Source: Paraburkholderia sp. Tr-20389
GTDB lineage: Bacteria > Pseudomonadota > Gammaproteobacteria > Burkholderiales > Burkholderiaceae
Assembly: GCF_017104565.1 (NCBI RefSeq)
Contig: NZ_JAAGPD010000025.1
Location: 86,092 to 150,091, forward strand
Length of the DNA: 64,000 nucleotides
Direction: 5' to 3'
The notes under the pieces were generated by a model. The model saw only the letters and a program-made list of their open reading frames with translations. It was not told the DNA's origin and ran no database searches. Positions 43,368 through 51,764 of the stretch are shown in pieces. The position numbers and the translations under genes were made by a program. Positions within the stretch are counted from its first letter, which is position 1, and every line of letters starts with the position of its first letter.

Positions 43368-44233
43368 GCGTCCCCGCAGAAGAAAACGTGATTACACCCA
43401 ACTCGATGGATACCGCAGCCGGCCTCGCGCCGGCTTCTGCCGTTTCTGGAACGGCGTCTGCGTCGGCATCGCAGTCGAATGGCGCGCCCGATCCGGATCG
43501 CGCCGTCGCGAGCCGTGTCCGCACCTTCGACAATGCGCAACTGCGCAAGGACTTCGATGATCAGAGCGCGTTTCTGTACCTCGAAGATTTCCTCGCGCCC
43601 GAAGTGACCGCACAACTGGTCGCCGCGGCGCGCGGACTGCTGCCGGAAGTGAACCGCAACTATCTGCCGGGCCACAAGCAGGGCGGCAGCGTCAGCCGTC
43701 ATACGATCGACCGGCTCGCGCCGTTTATCGCGCAGCTGTATCGCTCGAAAGAGCTGATCAGCTGGCTCGAGCATCTGACGGGCGACAAGCTGCTGCTGTC
43801 GCCGGCCGACGATCCGCACGCGTACGCGCTCTATTACTACACGAAGCCGGGCGATCACATCGGCTGGCACTACGACACGTCTTACTACGACGGCCGCCGC
43901 TATACGCTGCTGCTCGGCGTGATCGACGAATCGTCGTGCCGTCTCGACTACGAACTGCACACGCGCAACTCCGAGAAGGCCGACGAACCGGGTTCGGTGC
44001 AGATTCCGCCGGGCGGTCTCGTGTTCTTCGACGGCGACAAGCTGCGCCATCGCATCACGCCTGCGCTCGACAACGAAATGCGCGTGTCGCTGACGTTCGA
44101 GTACGTCACCGATCCGAACATGCGTCCGTGGCGCCGCGTGATCTCGAACTTCAAGGACGCCATTGCGTACTTCGGCTTTCGCCAGGTGTTCAGCCAGTTC
44201 GCGCGTCGCAATGCCAAAGGAGAAGGCGTGTGA
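43364..44233 (+). CDS. 2-oxoglutarate/Fe(II)-dependent dioxygenase
   Basis: This 289-residue protein has an N-terminal, Ala/Ser-rich, probably disordered region (1-50). A double-stranded beta helix follows with ligands His169 and Asp171 (GWHYDTSYY) and His229 (RHRITP). Arg240 (EMRVSL) is in place to bind 2-oxoglutarate. 'YYYTKPGDHIGWHYDTS' resembles prolyl-hydroxylase-like hydroxylases. It would hydroxylate a small molecule, lipid or headgroup. It is translationally coupled to both neighbours (ATGA, GTGA), which ties it to the lipid-type operon. Confidence 0.87.
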   Translation: MSVPAEENVITPNSMDTAAGLAPASAVSGTASASASQSNGAPDPDRAVASRVRTFDNAQLRKDFDDQSAFLYLEDFLAPEVTAQLVAAARGLLPEVNRNYLPGHKQGGSVSRHTIDRLAPFIAQLYRSKELISWLEHLTGDKLLLSPADDPHAYALYYYTKPGDHIGWHYDTSYYDGRRYTLLLGVIDESSCRLDYELHTRNSEKADEPGSVQIPPGGLVFFDGDKLRHRITPALDNEMRVSLTFEYVTDPNMRPWRRVISNFKDAIAYFGFRQVFSQFARRNAKGEGV

Positions 44234-45234
44234 CGCGTGCAGCCATGATCCTGCTGACGATCGGCGGTGGGCTGTTCGTCGCGCTGCTCGCATGGCAGGG
44301 CTTCGGTTCGGTTGTGTCGACGCTGATGGCGGCCGGCTGGGGCCTCGCGATCGTCGCGGCGTTCCATCTGCTGCCGCTCGTGCTCGATGCGGGTGCGATC
44401 TCGGTGATGTTCGACCGCAAGCAGAAGGAAGTGACCGAACGCGACGCGGTTTTCGCGCGCTGGATCGGCGAATCGGTGAATAGCCTGTTGCCCGCCGGTC
44501 AGATCGGCGGACCCGTGATGATGGTGCGCCAGCTGTCGCAACGCGGCCTGCGCATGCGCGACGCGGCCGCTGCGATCACCGTGAGCACGACGTTGCAGGC
44601 GCTCGCGCAGATCGTCTTCGCGATGCTCGGCCTGCTGCTGTTCGGTGCGTCGGCCGCACATGGCGCGATGCAGGACCTGCAGACGGCGGCGCTGATCGCA
44701 ACGGTCGTGCTCGGCGCGATGATCGTCGGCTTCTATATCGCGCAGCGCCGCGGCCTGTTCGGCAAGGCGCTGCGCGTCGTGTCGAAGGTATTCGGCAAGC
44801 GCGACTGGTCGGCGCTGACCACGCGTGCCGATGCCGTCGACGTCGCCGTGCGCGAACTGTACGATCAGCGCGGCAAGGTTGCGGCTAGCTTCGCATTCAG
44901 CCTCGCAGGCTGGATCGTCGGTACGGTGGAAGTGTGGCTTGCGCTGCGCTTCCTCGGTCATCCTGTGAGTTGGGTCGACGCGCTGCTGCTCGAAAGCCTC
45001 GGGCAGGCGATTCGCGGCGCGGCTTTCGCGATTCCAGGCTCGCTCGGCGTTCAGGAAGGCGGCTATTTGCTGCTGGCGCCTCTCGTTGGCCTGCCGCCGG
45101 AAGCGGCGCTCGCGCTGTCGCTGGTGAAGCGCGCGCGCGAACTGCTGCTCGGCTTGCCGGGCCTGCTTTATCTGCACTTCAGCGAACGTAGCTGGCAGCG
45201 GCGGCGCGCAACGCGTCTGCCCGCTGTCGATTGA
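44230..45234 (+). CDS. Flippase-like membrane protein (UPF0104/HpnL family)
   Basis: This 334-residue protein has about eight transmembrane helices. 'FARWIGESVNSLLPAGQIGGPVMMVRQL' and 'SLGQAIRGAAFAIPGSLGVQEGGYLLL' are the two signature regions of the lysylphosphatidylglycerol-synthase-TM-like superfamily (TIGR00374/HpnL), which act in lipid translocation or lipid modification. GTG 44230 overlaps the previous stop (GTGA). In this operon it is the obvious candidate to flip or handle the lipid made by the CDP-alcohol phosphotransferase. Confidence 0.85.
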   Translation: MTRAAMILLTIGGGLFVALLAWQGFGSVVSTLMAAGWGLAIVAAFHLLPLVLDAGAISVMFDRKQKEVTERDAVFARWIGESVNSLLPAGQIGGPVMMVRQLSQRGLRMRDAAAAITVSTTLQALAQIVFAMLGLLLFGASAAHGAMQDLQTAALIATVVLGAMIVGFYIAQRRGLFGKALRVVSKVFGKRDWSALTTRADAVDVAVRELYDQRGKVAASFAFSLAGWIVGTVEVWLALRFLGHPVSWVDALLLESLGQAIRGAAFAIPGSLGVQEGGYLLLAPLVGLPPEAALALSLVKRARELLLGLPGLLYLHFSERSWQRRRATRLPAVD

Positions 45235-45255
45235 TTTTTTTAGAAAGGACCGCGA

Positions 45256-46020
45256 ATGCGCGCCATCATTCTTGCTGCAGGTCTTGGCCTGCGTCTTCAG
45301 CAACCCGTTGGAGAACAGTTTCCCAAATGCCTGTTGCGTTTCGAAGGCGTGACCTTGCTCGAGCGTCATCTGCAGATGCTCGATGCCGCGGGTGTCGATG
45401 ACGTCGTGCTGGCGCTCGGCTTCCAGCCGGAGCTGGTCGAGGCCGAACTGAAGCGGATCGACTGGCCGCACAAGGTCGAGATCAGGCTGAATCCGCGTTT
45501 CGACCTCGGCAGTGTGCTGACGGTCCACACGGTTGCGGACGCGATGACGAGCGGCGGCGACGTGTTGCTGATGGACGCCGACGTGCTGTACGACGAGCGT
45601 ATCCTGAGCGCGTTGGTGGCGGGCCAGCATGCGAATCGCCTGCTCATCGACCGCGATTTCGAAGCCGGCGATGAGCCCGTCAAGCTGTGTTTGAAGGACG
45701 GTGTGCCTGTCGAGTTGCGCAAGCAGCTGGCGGTCGGGCTCGAGTACGACACGATTGGCGAGTCGGTTGGGTTTTTCCGTCTGCGCGAAGAGACGGCGAA
45801 GCGTTTTGCCGAGATCGTTGCGGGGTATGTCGACAGTGGGCGCGCGAATATGCCTCACGAGGAGGCTGTGCGGGATCTGCTGCTCGAGCGCAGCCATGTG
45901 TTCGACACGGCGGATGTCACGGGCGCGCCGTGGATCGAGATTGATTTTCCGAATGATGTGAAGCGGGCTACGGTTGAGATTTTGCCGGTGTTGCAGCCAC
46001 TCGTGGGCGCGGCGCGATAA
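45256..46020 (+). CDS. Nucleotidyltransferase (LicC/IPCT-like), probable CTP-dependent headgroup activator
   Basis: This 254-residue Rossmann-like nucleotidyltransferase has the signature MRAIILAAGLGLRL and catalytic Lys24 in QFPKCLL. The metal-binding pair lies in 'VLLMDADVLYD' and a second Asp in IEIDFPND. This pattern is shared by CTP:phosphocholine (LicC) and CTP:inositol-1-phosphate cytidylyltransferases. It could form a CDP-headgroup for the phosphotransferase 22-24 codons into the operon's first gene product. Start ATG 45256 has AAAGGACCG upstream and follows the flippase by 21 bases. The exact sugar or alcohol is unknown. Confidence 0.85.
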   Translation: MRAIILAAGLGLRLQQPVGEQFPKCLLRFEGVTLLERHLQMLDAAGVDDVVLALGFQPELVEAELKRIDWPHKVEIRLNPRFDLGSVLTVHTVADAMTSGGDVLLMDADVLYDERILSALVAGQHANRLLIDRDFEAGDEPVKLCLKDGVPVELRKQLAVGLEYDTIGESVGFFRLREETAKRFAEIVAGYVDSGRANMPHEEAVRDLLLERSHVFDTADVTGAPWIEIDFPNDVKRATVEILPVLQPLVGAAR

Positions 46021-46073
46021 GGTGGTTTGCTTGTGGGTGTGCTGGCATCCGCGCTTTCGTAGTGGTTCTTCAG

Positions 46074-46660
46074 GCGTTGCCCCTGTGCGGGGCGGCACTT
46101 ACTTTCTTTGCCGCCGCAAAGAAAGTAAGCAAAGAAAGCGGGCTCACCCCGCCAGTGCTAGTGATTGCCTGCGGGCCCTCAACAGTTCTTACGCTTCACA
46201 CGGCATCGCGCTTGTTTGTGCTCGTTGCTAGCGCGTTGAACAAGCGCATCACCCGCCACAATCATCCGTAGCGCAGCCAACGGCAGCGAATCGTCAGCGC
46301 CGCCCAGGTGGCAAACGGTGTGTAGGTAGTCGCACCGCTTGCGATGGCGCTTCTACGACACCGATCCCGCTTTTCAGTCCGGAGTGGTGCACTTCCGCCG
46401 CGACGACCTACACACCGTTTGCCACCTGGGCGGCCGTGGTTTTTCGGGTAAAGCGAAACGTGATGTGGGATTGTGAAGTGGGTGATGCGTGCAGTTAGCA
46501 CGCTGGCAACGAACGCAAACAAGCGCGCTGTCGCGTGGAGCGTAAGAACTGTTGGGGGCCCGCAGGCAACGAGTAGCACTGGCGGTGTGAGCCCGCTTTC
46601 TTTGCTTACTTTCTTTGCGGCGGCAAAGAAAGTAAGTGCCGCCCCGCACAGGGGCAACGC
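46074..46660. repeat. Large palindromic repeat element, copy 1
   Basis: Terminal arms 46074-46159 and 46575-46660 are inverted copies with one mismatch in 86 bases. Similarity continues inward for about 100 more bases. A perfect 27-bp inner pair (CCGCCCAGGTGGCAAACGGTG... with its complement around 46299 and 46406) lies inside. Within each arm, CTTACTTTCTTTGC / GCAAAGAAAGTAAG is its own 14-bp hairpin. It lies between the lipid-type operon and the MFS gene. A second copy is at 58188. No coding frame in it is supported. Confidence 0.9.
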
Positions 46661-46673
46661 ATGAAATACGAAG

Positions 46674-46757
46674 GCAACCCGCGGATGCCAGCGAAAGCGA
46701 AAAGCAACCCGCGGATGCCAGCGAAAGCGAAAAGCAACCCGCGGATGCCAGCGAAAA
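46674..46757. repeat. 30-bp tandem repeat (2.8 units) beside palindrome copy 1
   Basis: Units starting at 46674, 46704 and 46734 are essentially identical; each contains GCAACCCGCGGATGCCAGCG then AAAGCGAAAA. The core CGCGGATGCCAGC also occurs, inverted, left of this palindrome (46041-46053), and on both sides of copy 2. An open frame reads through them (NPRMPAKAKS repeated), but the MFS domain starts after it. Confidence 0.85.
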
Positions 46758-46816
46758 ACCGACACCGCTACAGCCAAAACGGCGTAGCCAAAACCCAAAA
46801 CCCAAACCCAAACTTC

Positions 46817-48220
46817 ATGCCCCTGGCAATAGGCGCCTTCATCGTCCCCCTGATCGTCGCCTGCGCGATGTTCATGGAGAACGTCGACTCGACAGTCCTG
46901 GTCACTTCGCTGCCAGTGCTTGCCCGCGATCTCGGCCACGACCCGATCACGTTAAAACTCGCGATCACCGCCTACGTCATCGGCCTGGGTGTCTTCATTC
47001 CCGTATGCGGCTGGGTCGCCGACCGTTACGGCCCACGCTCCGTATTCCGCACGGCAATCGGCATCTTCATGCTCGGCTCGCTGATGGCAGCCGCATCGAC
47101 GAATCTGCCGCTCTTCGTCGCCGCGCGCTTCGTGCAAGGCATCGGCGGCGCAATGATGGTGCCCGTCGGGCGCATCATCATCTTCCGCTCAGTGCCGAAG
47201 TCGGACTTCATCCGCGCCGTCAACTATCTGACCGTGCCCGCGCTGCTCGGCCCGGTGGTTGGCCCGCCGCTGGGCGGCTTCATCACGACGTATCTGCACT
47301 GGCGCCTGATCTTCATCGTCAACATTCCGATCGGCTTGTTCGGCATCTGGCTCACTAACCGGCATATCGCGAACATGCGCGAAGCGCATCCAGGGCCGCT
47401 CGACTGGACGGGCTTCGTTCTATCCGCGAGCGGCGCATCGCTGTTCATGCTGGGCTTGTCGCTGGTCGGCGGCGAACTGGTGTCGAACGGCGTCTCGACG
47501 ACCATGTGCATCGTCGGCGCCATACTGCTCTTGATCTACTGGCGCTACGCGAGCCGCGTCGAACGTCCCGTGCTCGATCTGAAGCTGCTGCGCATTCCGA
47601 GCTTCCACGCGAGCGTCGTAGGCGGGTCGCTGTTTCGCATCGGTCTTGGCGCCGTGCCGTTCCTGTTGCCGCTCGCGTTACAGGAAGGGCTCGGCATGAC
47701 GCCGTTCGGAGCGGGCACGATCACGTGCGCGTCGGCGTTCGGTTCGATCTTCATGAAGACAATCGCGTCGTCAGTGCTCGCGCGCTTCGGCTTTCGACGT
47801 GTGCTGATGTTCAACGCCATCCTCGCCGGCTGCGCGATCGCGAGCTACGGGCTGTTCGGACCCGGCACGCCGCTCGCGTTGATCTGGTGTGTGGTGCTGT
47901 TCGGCGGCGTGTTTCCGTCGCTGCAGTTCACGTCGCTCAACTCGCTCGCCTATGCGGATATTCCGAGTTCCGATGTGGGACGCGCGACGAGCGTCGCAAG
48001 CGTCGTGCAACAGATTTCATTAGGTCTTGGCGTGACCTTCGCGGGCATCGTGCTGCAGATCTCGCACAAGCTGCAAGGTCATCCAACCATCGTATGGACC
48101 GACTTCTGGCCCGCGTTCTTCGTGGTTGGCCTGTTCTCGCTTGCGTCGATTCCCGTGACGGCGAAGCTGCCGCACAACAGCGGCGAAGAACTCGCTCGCG
48201 GTGGACGAGGGCGGGCATAG
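46817..48220 (+). CDS. MFS transporter, DHA2-like drug:H+ antiporter family
   Basis: This 467-residue protein has about 14 hydrophobic helices. 'MENVDSTVLVTSLPVLARDL' in helix 1 and 'GWVADRYGPRSVFRTAIG' (motif A) in the first loop mark the DHA2 branch. 'GPPLGGFITTYLHWRLIFIVNIPIG' is motif C plus the WRWIF-type loop. Likely exports drugs or metabolites by H+ antiport. The start at ATG 46817 begins the first helix; the 52-residue upstream extension is read from tandem repeats and is rejected. There is no clear ribosome-binding site. It faces, convergently, the ectoine ABC transporter genes. Confidence 0.88.
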   Translation: MPLAIGAFIVPLIVACAMFMENVDSTVLVTSLPVLARDLGHDPITLKLAITAYVIGLGVFIPVCGWVADRYGPRSVFRTAIGIFMLGSLMAAASTNLPLFVAARFVQGIGGAMMVPVGRIIIFRSVPKSDFIRAVNYLTVPALLGPVVGPPLGGFITTYLHWRLIFIVNIPIGLFGIWLTNRHIANMREAHPGPLDWTGFVLSASGASLFMLGLSLVGGELVSNGVSTTMCIVGAILLLIYWRYASRVERPVLDLKLLRIPSFHASVVGGSLFRIGLGAVPFLLPLALQEGLGMTPFGAGTITCASAFGSIFMKTIASSVLARFGFRRVLMFNAILAGCAIASYGLFGPGTPLALIWCVVLFGGVFPSLQFTSLNSLAYADIPSSDVGRATSVASVVQQISLGLGVTFAGIVLQISHKLQGHPTIVWTDFWPAFFVVGLFSLASIPVTAKLPHNSGEELARGGRGRA

Positions 48221-48262
48221 AACTCGCGCGACATTCGCGGCCGCGAACGTCGCGCAACCCTA

Positions 48263-49150
48263 TCAAACGGCTTCGCGAACCGCACGCAAGAACTGCTGCG
48301 TGCGCTCATGCTGCGGCGATGTGAAGAACTGCTGCGGCGGACCCTGCTCGATGATCTTGCCTTGCGAGAAGAAGCACACGCGGTCTGCGAATTCACGCGC
48401 AAAGCCCATCTGGTGCGTGACCATCAGCATCGTCAGATTGTGCTCTTTGCCTAGACGGCGAATCACGTTCAAGACTTCGCCGCAGAGTTCGGGATCGAGC
48501 GCTGACGTCACCTCGTCGAACAGCATGACTTTCGGCCGCATCGCCAGCGCGCGTGCAATCGCGACGCGCTGCTGCTGACCACCCGACAATTGCGACGGAT
48601 AGTGATTGCACTTGTCCTCGAGCCCGACCAGCGTCAGCAATTCGCGCGCGCGTTCCGTCGCTTCCTTCTTCGACAGCCCGAGCACCTGCATCGGCGCTTC
48701 GATCGTATTGGCGAGCGCCGTCATGTGCGGAAACAGATTGAAGCTCTGAAACACCATGCCGATCTTGCTGCGCACGCGGCGCAGATGTCCTTGCGATGCC
48801 GGCACGAGCGAGCCGTTCTTGCGCATATGCGTCAAAGGTTCGCCGTCCACTTCGATCATGCCCCCTGTCAACGGATCGAGTGTCATCAGCACGCGTAATA
48901 GCGTTGATTTACCCGAGCCGCTTGGGCCGATGATCGCCACTTTCTCGTTGGGCGCGATTTCCAGATCGAGTTCGTCGAGCACGGTGAGCGCGCCATAGCG
49001 CTTCGTCACGCCGGCGAACCGGACCATCGGCTGTTCGCCTTTCGCGTTCGAGGTTTCGCGCAGCGCGGCAACGGGATCTCGCTTCATCTCTTTCTCCATC
49101 ACAGGGGACTCGGACTGCAAACGGGGGTCGGTGTCTGCGTGCGTTTTCAT
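48263..49150 (-). CDS. ehuA: Ectoine/hydroxyectoine ABC transporter ATP-binding protein
   Basis: This 295-residue ABC ATPase of the polar amino-acid type has Walker A GPSGSGKST (75-83), signature LSGGQQQR and Walker B VMLFDEVTSALDP. The N-terminal 45 residues are an unusual hydrophilic extension, and later ATGs (for example MEKEMKRDP) are possible starts. Its ATG overlaps the preceding permease stop by four bases. It is last in the operon ehuB-permease-permease-ehuA, energising uptake across the inner membrane. Ectoine specificity is inferred from the adjoining enuR/eut/doe genes. Confidence 0.85.
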   Translation of the reverse strand: MKTHADTDPRLQSESPVMEKEMKRDPVAALRETSNAKGEQPMVRFAGVTKRYGALTVLDELDLEIAPNEKVAIIGPSGSGKSTLLRVLMTLDPLTGGMIEVDGEPLTHMRKNGSLVPASQGHLRRVRSKIGMVFQSFNLFPHMTALANTIEAPMQVLGLSKKEATERARELLTLVGLEDKCNHYPSQLSGGQQQRVAIARALAMRPKVMLFDEVTSALDPELCGEVLNVIRRLGKEHNLTMLMVTHQMGFAREFADRVCFFSQGKIIEQGPPQQFFTSPQHERTQQFLRAVREAV

Positions 49151-49806
49151 GGCAGCCTCAGGCGGAATTCCAGCCGCCGCACAAGTTGCGCGAACGTAAT
49201 GCTGATGACGAGGAAGAACAGGCCCGCAAGCGTAATCGGCTCGAGGTAGCGGAACGTTTCCGAACCTACGTTCTTCGCCTGCTGCATCAGTTCGACCACC
49301 GTGATGGCCGACAGCACGGGCGTGTCCTTGAACATCGCGACGAGGTAATTGCCGAGCGCAGGAATCACGGGCCGCACGGCCTGCGGCAGAATCACGCCGC
49401 TATACGTGCGCCACGGCGACAGCGACAACGCGCACGCTGCTTCCCACTGACCGCGCGCCACGCCGTTCAATCCGGCGCGATAGACCTCGGACGTATAGCA
49501 TGCGTAATGCAGTGCGATGCCGATCGTGCCTGCCGTGAGTGCCGACATCGTCACGCCATAGATGGGAAGCACATAGAACAGCACATACACCTGGATCAAC
49601 AGCGGCGTGCTGCGGATGAACTCGACGACGAAACCGACCGTGCGCGAAACAGGCTTGATATGACTGCGCCGCAAGATCGCGAACACGAGGCCGAGCACGA
49701 GTGCAATTGCAAAGCCGACCAGCGTGATCAGGATCGTGTAGATCGATGCGCGCGCCAGATCGGGCAGGATATGCGCGGCGTACTGCAAATCGAAGAAGTG
49801 ATTCAT
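49147..49806 (-). CDS. ehuD: Ectoine/hydroxyectoine ABC transporter permease
   Basis: This 219-residue HisM-type permease has about five helices. It opens MNHFFDLQYAAHILPDLARA, and the EAA loop 'EAACALSLSPWRTYSGVILPQAVRPVIPALG' near residue 135 contacts the ATPase. It overlaps the other permease gene by four bases and the ATPase gene by four bases. Whether it corresponds to EhuC or EhuD cannot be settled by eye; the symbol is provisional. Confidence 0.8.
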   Translation of the reverse strand: MNHFFDLQYAAHILPDLARASIYTILITLVGFAIALVLGLVFAILRRSHIKPVSRTVGFVVEFIRSTPLLIQVYVLFYVLPIYGVTMSALTAGTIGIALHYACYTSEVYRAGLNGVARGQWEAACALSLSPWRTYSGVILPQAVRPVIPALGNYLVAMFKDTPVLSAITVVELMQQAKNVGSETFRYLEPITLAGLFFLVISITFAQLVRRLEFRLRLP

Positions 49807-50474
49807 GGCGCCGCCTTTCGCGTGGTGTGAGCGATGATGCCGTGACTCACACGCCGTTCGAAATGACGCATCAGCGTGGCGAGCAATTGTGCGAGCACGA
49901 AATAGATGACGAGCGTGAGGCAGAAGATCTCGGCTGTCTTGAACGTCGCTTCGTCGAGCTGACGTGCGCGGAACGTGAGGTCCGACAGCGTGATCAGCGA
50001 GACGAGAGACGTGCCCTTCAACAGTTCGATCATCAGGTTCGTCGCGGGCGGCAAGGCGTTGATCATCGCCTGCGGCAGCACGATTCTGCGCATGCGCGTA
50101 AAAGCCGACATGTTCAACGCGACGGCGGCTTCGAACTGACCGCCCGGCACGGAGCGCAGCGCACCGCGCAGAATCTCCGAACCATAGGCGCCGTAGTGCA
50201 AACCAAGCCCGACGATAGCCACCGTGAACGGCGTCAGTTCGATCCTGAACGGCGGCAGCGGCAGCACGAAAAAGAACCAGAAGAGCTGTACGAGCAGCGA
50301 CGTACCGCGAAAGACTTCCACATACACATTGCCGACCCAGCGCACGGGCGCCCAAGGGGCGAGCTTGGCGGCCGTGGCGACGAATGCCATCGCGATGGCG
50401 AGCAGCGTGCCGAACGCGGCGATCTCGATCGTGACGATCGTGCCTTGCAGCAGCAGGGGAAACAGTTCACGCAT
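49803..50474 (-). CDS. ehuC: Ectoine/hydroxyectoine ABC transporter permease
   Basis: This 223-residue HisQ-type permease starts MRELFPLLLQGTIVTIEIAA, with an EAA loop 'FEAAVALNMSAFTRMRRIVLPQAMINALPP' near residue 120 and about five helices. ATG 50474 is preferred over 50504, because the hydrophobic helix begins there and GAGG lies upstream. It lies about 195 bases after the binding-protein gene on the same strand and is coupled to the second permease. EhuC/EhuD assignment is provisional. Confidence 0.8.
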   Translation of the reverse strand: MRELFPLLLQGTIVTIEIAAFGTLLAIAMAFVATAAKLAPWAPVRWVGNVYVEVFRGTSLLVQLFWFFFVLPLPPFRIELTPFTVAIVGLGLHYGAYGSEILRGALRSVPGGQFEAAVALNMSAFTRMRRIVLPQAMINALPPATNLMIELLKGTSLVSLITLSDLTFRARQLDEATFKTAEIFCLTLVIYFVLAQLLATLMRHFERRVSHGIIAHTTRKAAP

Positions 50475-50669
50475 GGCGGTTGCCTCGCTTGCATGATGGC
50501 GCATGGACGCGCGCTGGATTGAATGCTGGAAGCAATTCAGATGCCTCCCTGGAGCGCGCGATACACGTTGCGCTGCGCATGACGCAGCGCGTCAGCCGTG
50601 CATGGAATCGCGGCCCTGCGACGGCTATACACGTAGATGCGTGCATAGCCGTCACGACATGGCGTCGAA

Positions 50670-51524
50670 TCACTTGCCGCAGATGTCCGCGGCCGTTTTC
50701 GTGGTCAGGTTCGTCTTGTCGAAGCCGAACGGTCCAACCGTCGCGAGGTGATCGGGCGTGCCGAGCCATTGATGCAACTGCTTGTTCACGGCGTCGCGCA
50801 GATCGGTGTCTTCAGGGCGGAACGCAAGCGCGCCATAGCCCGTATGTTTCGGATCGTCCTTGAAGGTCGAAACCGTTTCGACCTGGCCCGCATCCTTCGA
50901 AGCGAGGCCCTTCATCGTGAGGGCGGTACCTGCTGCCGCATCGGCGCGACGCGTGCGCACCGCCTGCAATTGCGCCGTCGTATCGGGCACCTGAAGCAGT
51001 TGCCCATCCTTGACGCCGGCATCGCGCGAATTGGCGACTTCGACGGCACCCGACATCACCGCGAGCTTGATGTCCGGCTGCTTCGCTATATCGCCATAGC
51101 TGTGCAGATTCTTTGGATTGCCCTTCGTCACGAGCAGCGTGTCCTGGATCTGATATTGCGGGTCGGCGAAAGCGACCTGCTTGCAGCGCTCAGGCGTGAT
51201 GTACATGCCTGCCGCGATCACGTCGAAGCGGCCCGCACGCAGGCCCGGAATCAGCGAGCCCCATTCCGTCAATACGGCATCGACCTTCTTCACGCCGAGC
51301 TTCTCGAAGATCTTGCGCGAGATTTCCGGTGATTCGCCCGTTACCTTGCCGTCGGGCTGCGTATAGGCGAACGGTGCTTCGTTCGCGTAACCGATGCGCA
51401 CCTCGCCGGTGCGCTGGATGCGCTGCAACGTCGTTTCAGCCGACGCGAACTGGGTGTGCATGACGAGACCGGCTGCCGCGAGACAGAAGGCGCCGAGCAT
51501 GACTGACGTGCGCTTCGATTTCAT
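50670..51524 (-). CDS. ehuB: Ectoine/hydroxyectoine-binding periplasmic protein
   Basis: This 284-residue SBP_bac_3 protein has signal peptide MKSKRTSVMLGAFCLAAAGL through 'QFASAE'. Two lobes follow, with 'VRIGYANEAPFAYTQPDGKV' and 'GLRAGRFDVIAAGMYITPERC'. EhuB binds ectoines with an aromatic cage; Phe and Tyr in the APFAYT segment are plausible contributors. ATG 51524 starts the signal; a 45-residue extension is unlikely. Divergent from enuR. Ectoine assignment comes from family pattern and operon context. Confidence 0.85.
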   Translation of the reverse strand: MKSKRTSVMLGAFCLAAAGLVMHTQFASAETTLQRIQRTGEVRIGYANEAPFAYTQPDGKVTGESPEISRKIFEKLGVKKVDAVLTEWGSLIPGLRAGRFDVIAAGMYITPERCKQVAFADPQYQIQDTLLVTKGNPKNLHSYGDIAKQPDIKLAVMSGAVEVANSRDAGVKDGQLLQVPDTTAQLQAVRTRRADAAAGTALTMKGLASKDAGQVETVSTFKDDPKHTGYGALAFRPEDTDLRDAVNKQLHQWLGTPDHLATVGPFGFDKTNLTTKTAADICGK

Positions 51525-51688
51525 ATCGATTCCGTATGAGGGCGAACAAGAGTGATAAATGGCGCGGTGCGGCGTGCGCCTGAAACCCGGGAAAACCCGA
51601 TGTGGCAAGCATTCCGGAGCATTCGACATGTCCCGGGATGCGACCCATGAACGCAGCATACAAAGCCATTTTTTTGTTCTGATTGCTC

Positions 51689-51700
51689 TAGGACAATAAT
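51689..51700. promoter_or_regulatory. Candidate EnuR operator, ehuB-enuR intergenic
   Basis: TAGGACAATAAT lies midway between the divergent ehuB and enuR genes. The same AGGACAATA occurs at 53202-53210 between enuR and eutB, and less perfect half-sites (AGAACAAAA inverted at 51674-51680; AGAACATTA near 53224) flank both. Shared position before the two transcription units suggests the binding site of the MocR-type regulator. This is inferred. Confidence 0.45.
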
Positions 51701-51764
51701 TTTCCGAGGTGCTTTCGTCGCACTATGCATGTTGTGAACATGCCTTGTACGGGAGAGGCGGCAG

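Noticed and set aside
43948-46098. Very long antisense frame (716 codons) opposite the lipid-type operon
   Set aside because: A typical high-G+C shadow rich in Arg, Gln and His; the plus-strand genes have complete catalytic motifs.
46661-46816. 52-residue N-terminal extension of the MFS protein
   Set aside because: It is read from 30-bp tandem repeats and has no ribosome-binding site; the first membrane helix starts at ATG 46817.
46262-46939. Minus-strand 225-residue frame through palindrome copy 1 and its tandem repeats
   Set aside because: It runs through repeats and hairpins and overlaps the real start of the MFS gene; repeated FRFRWHP peptides arise from the 30-bp units.
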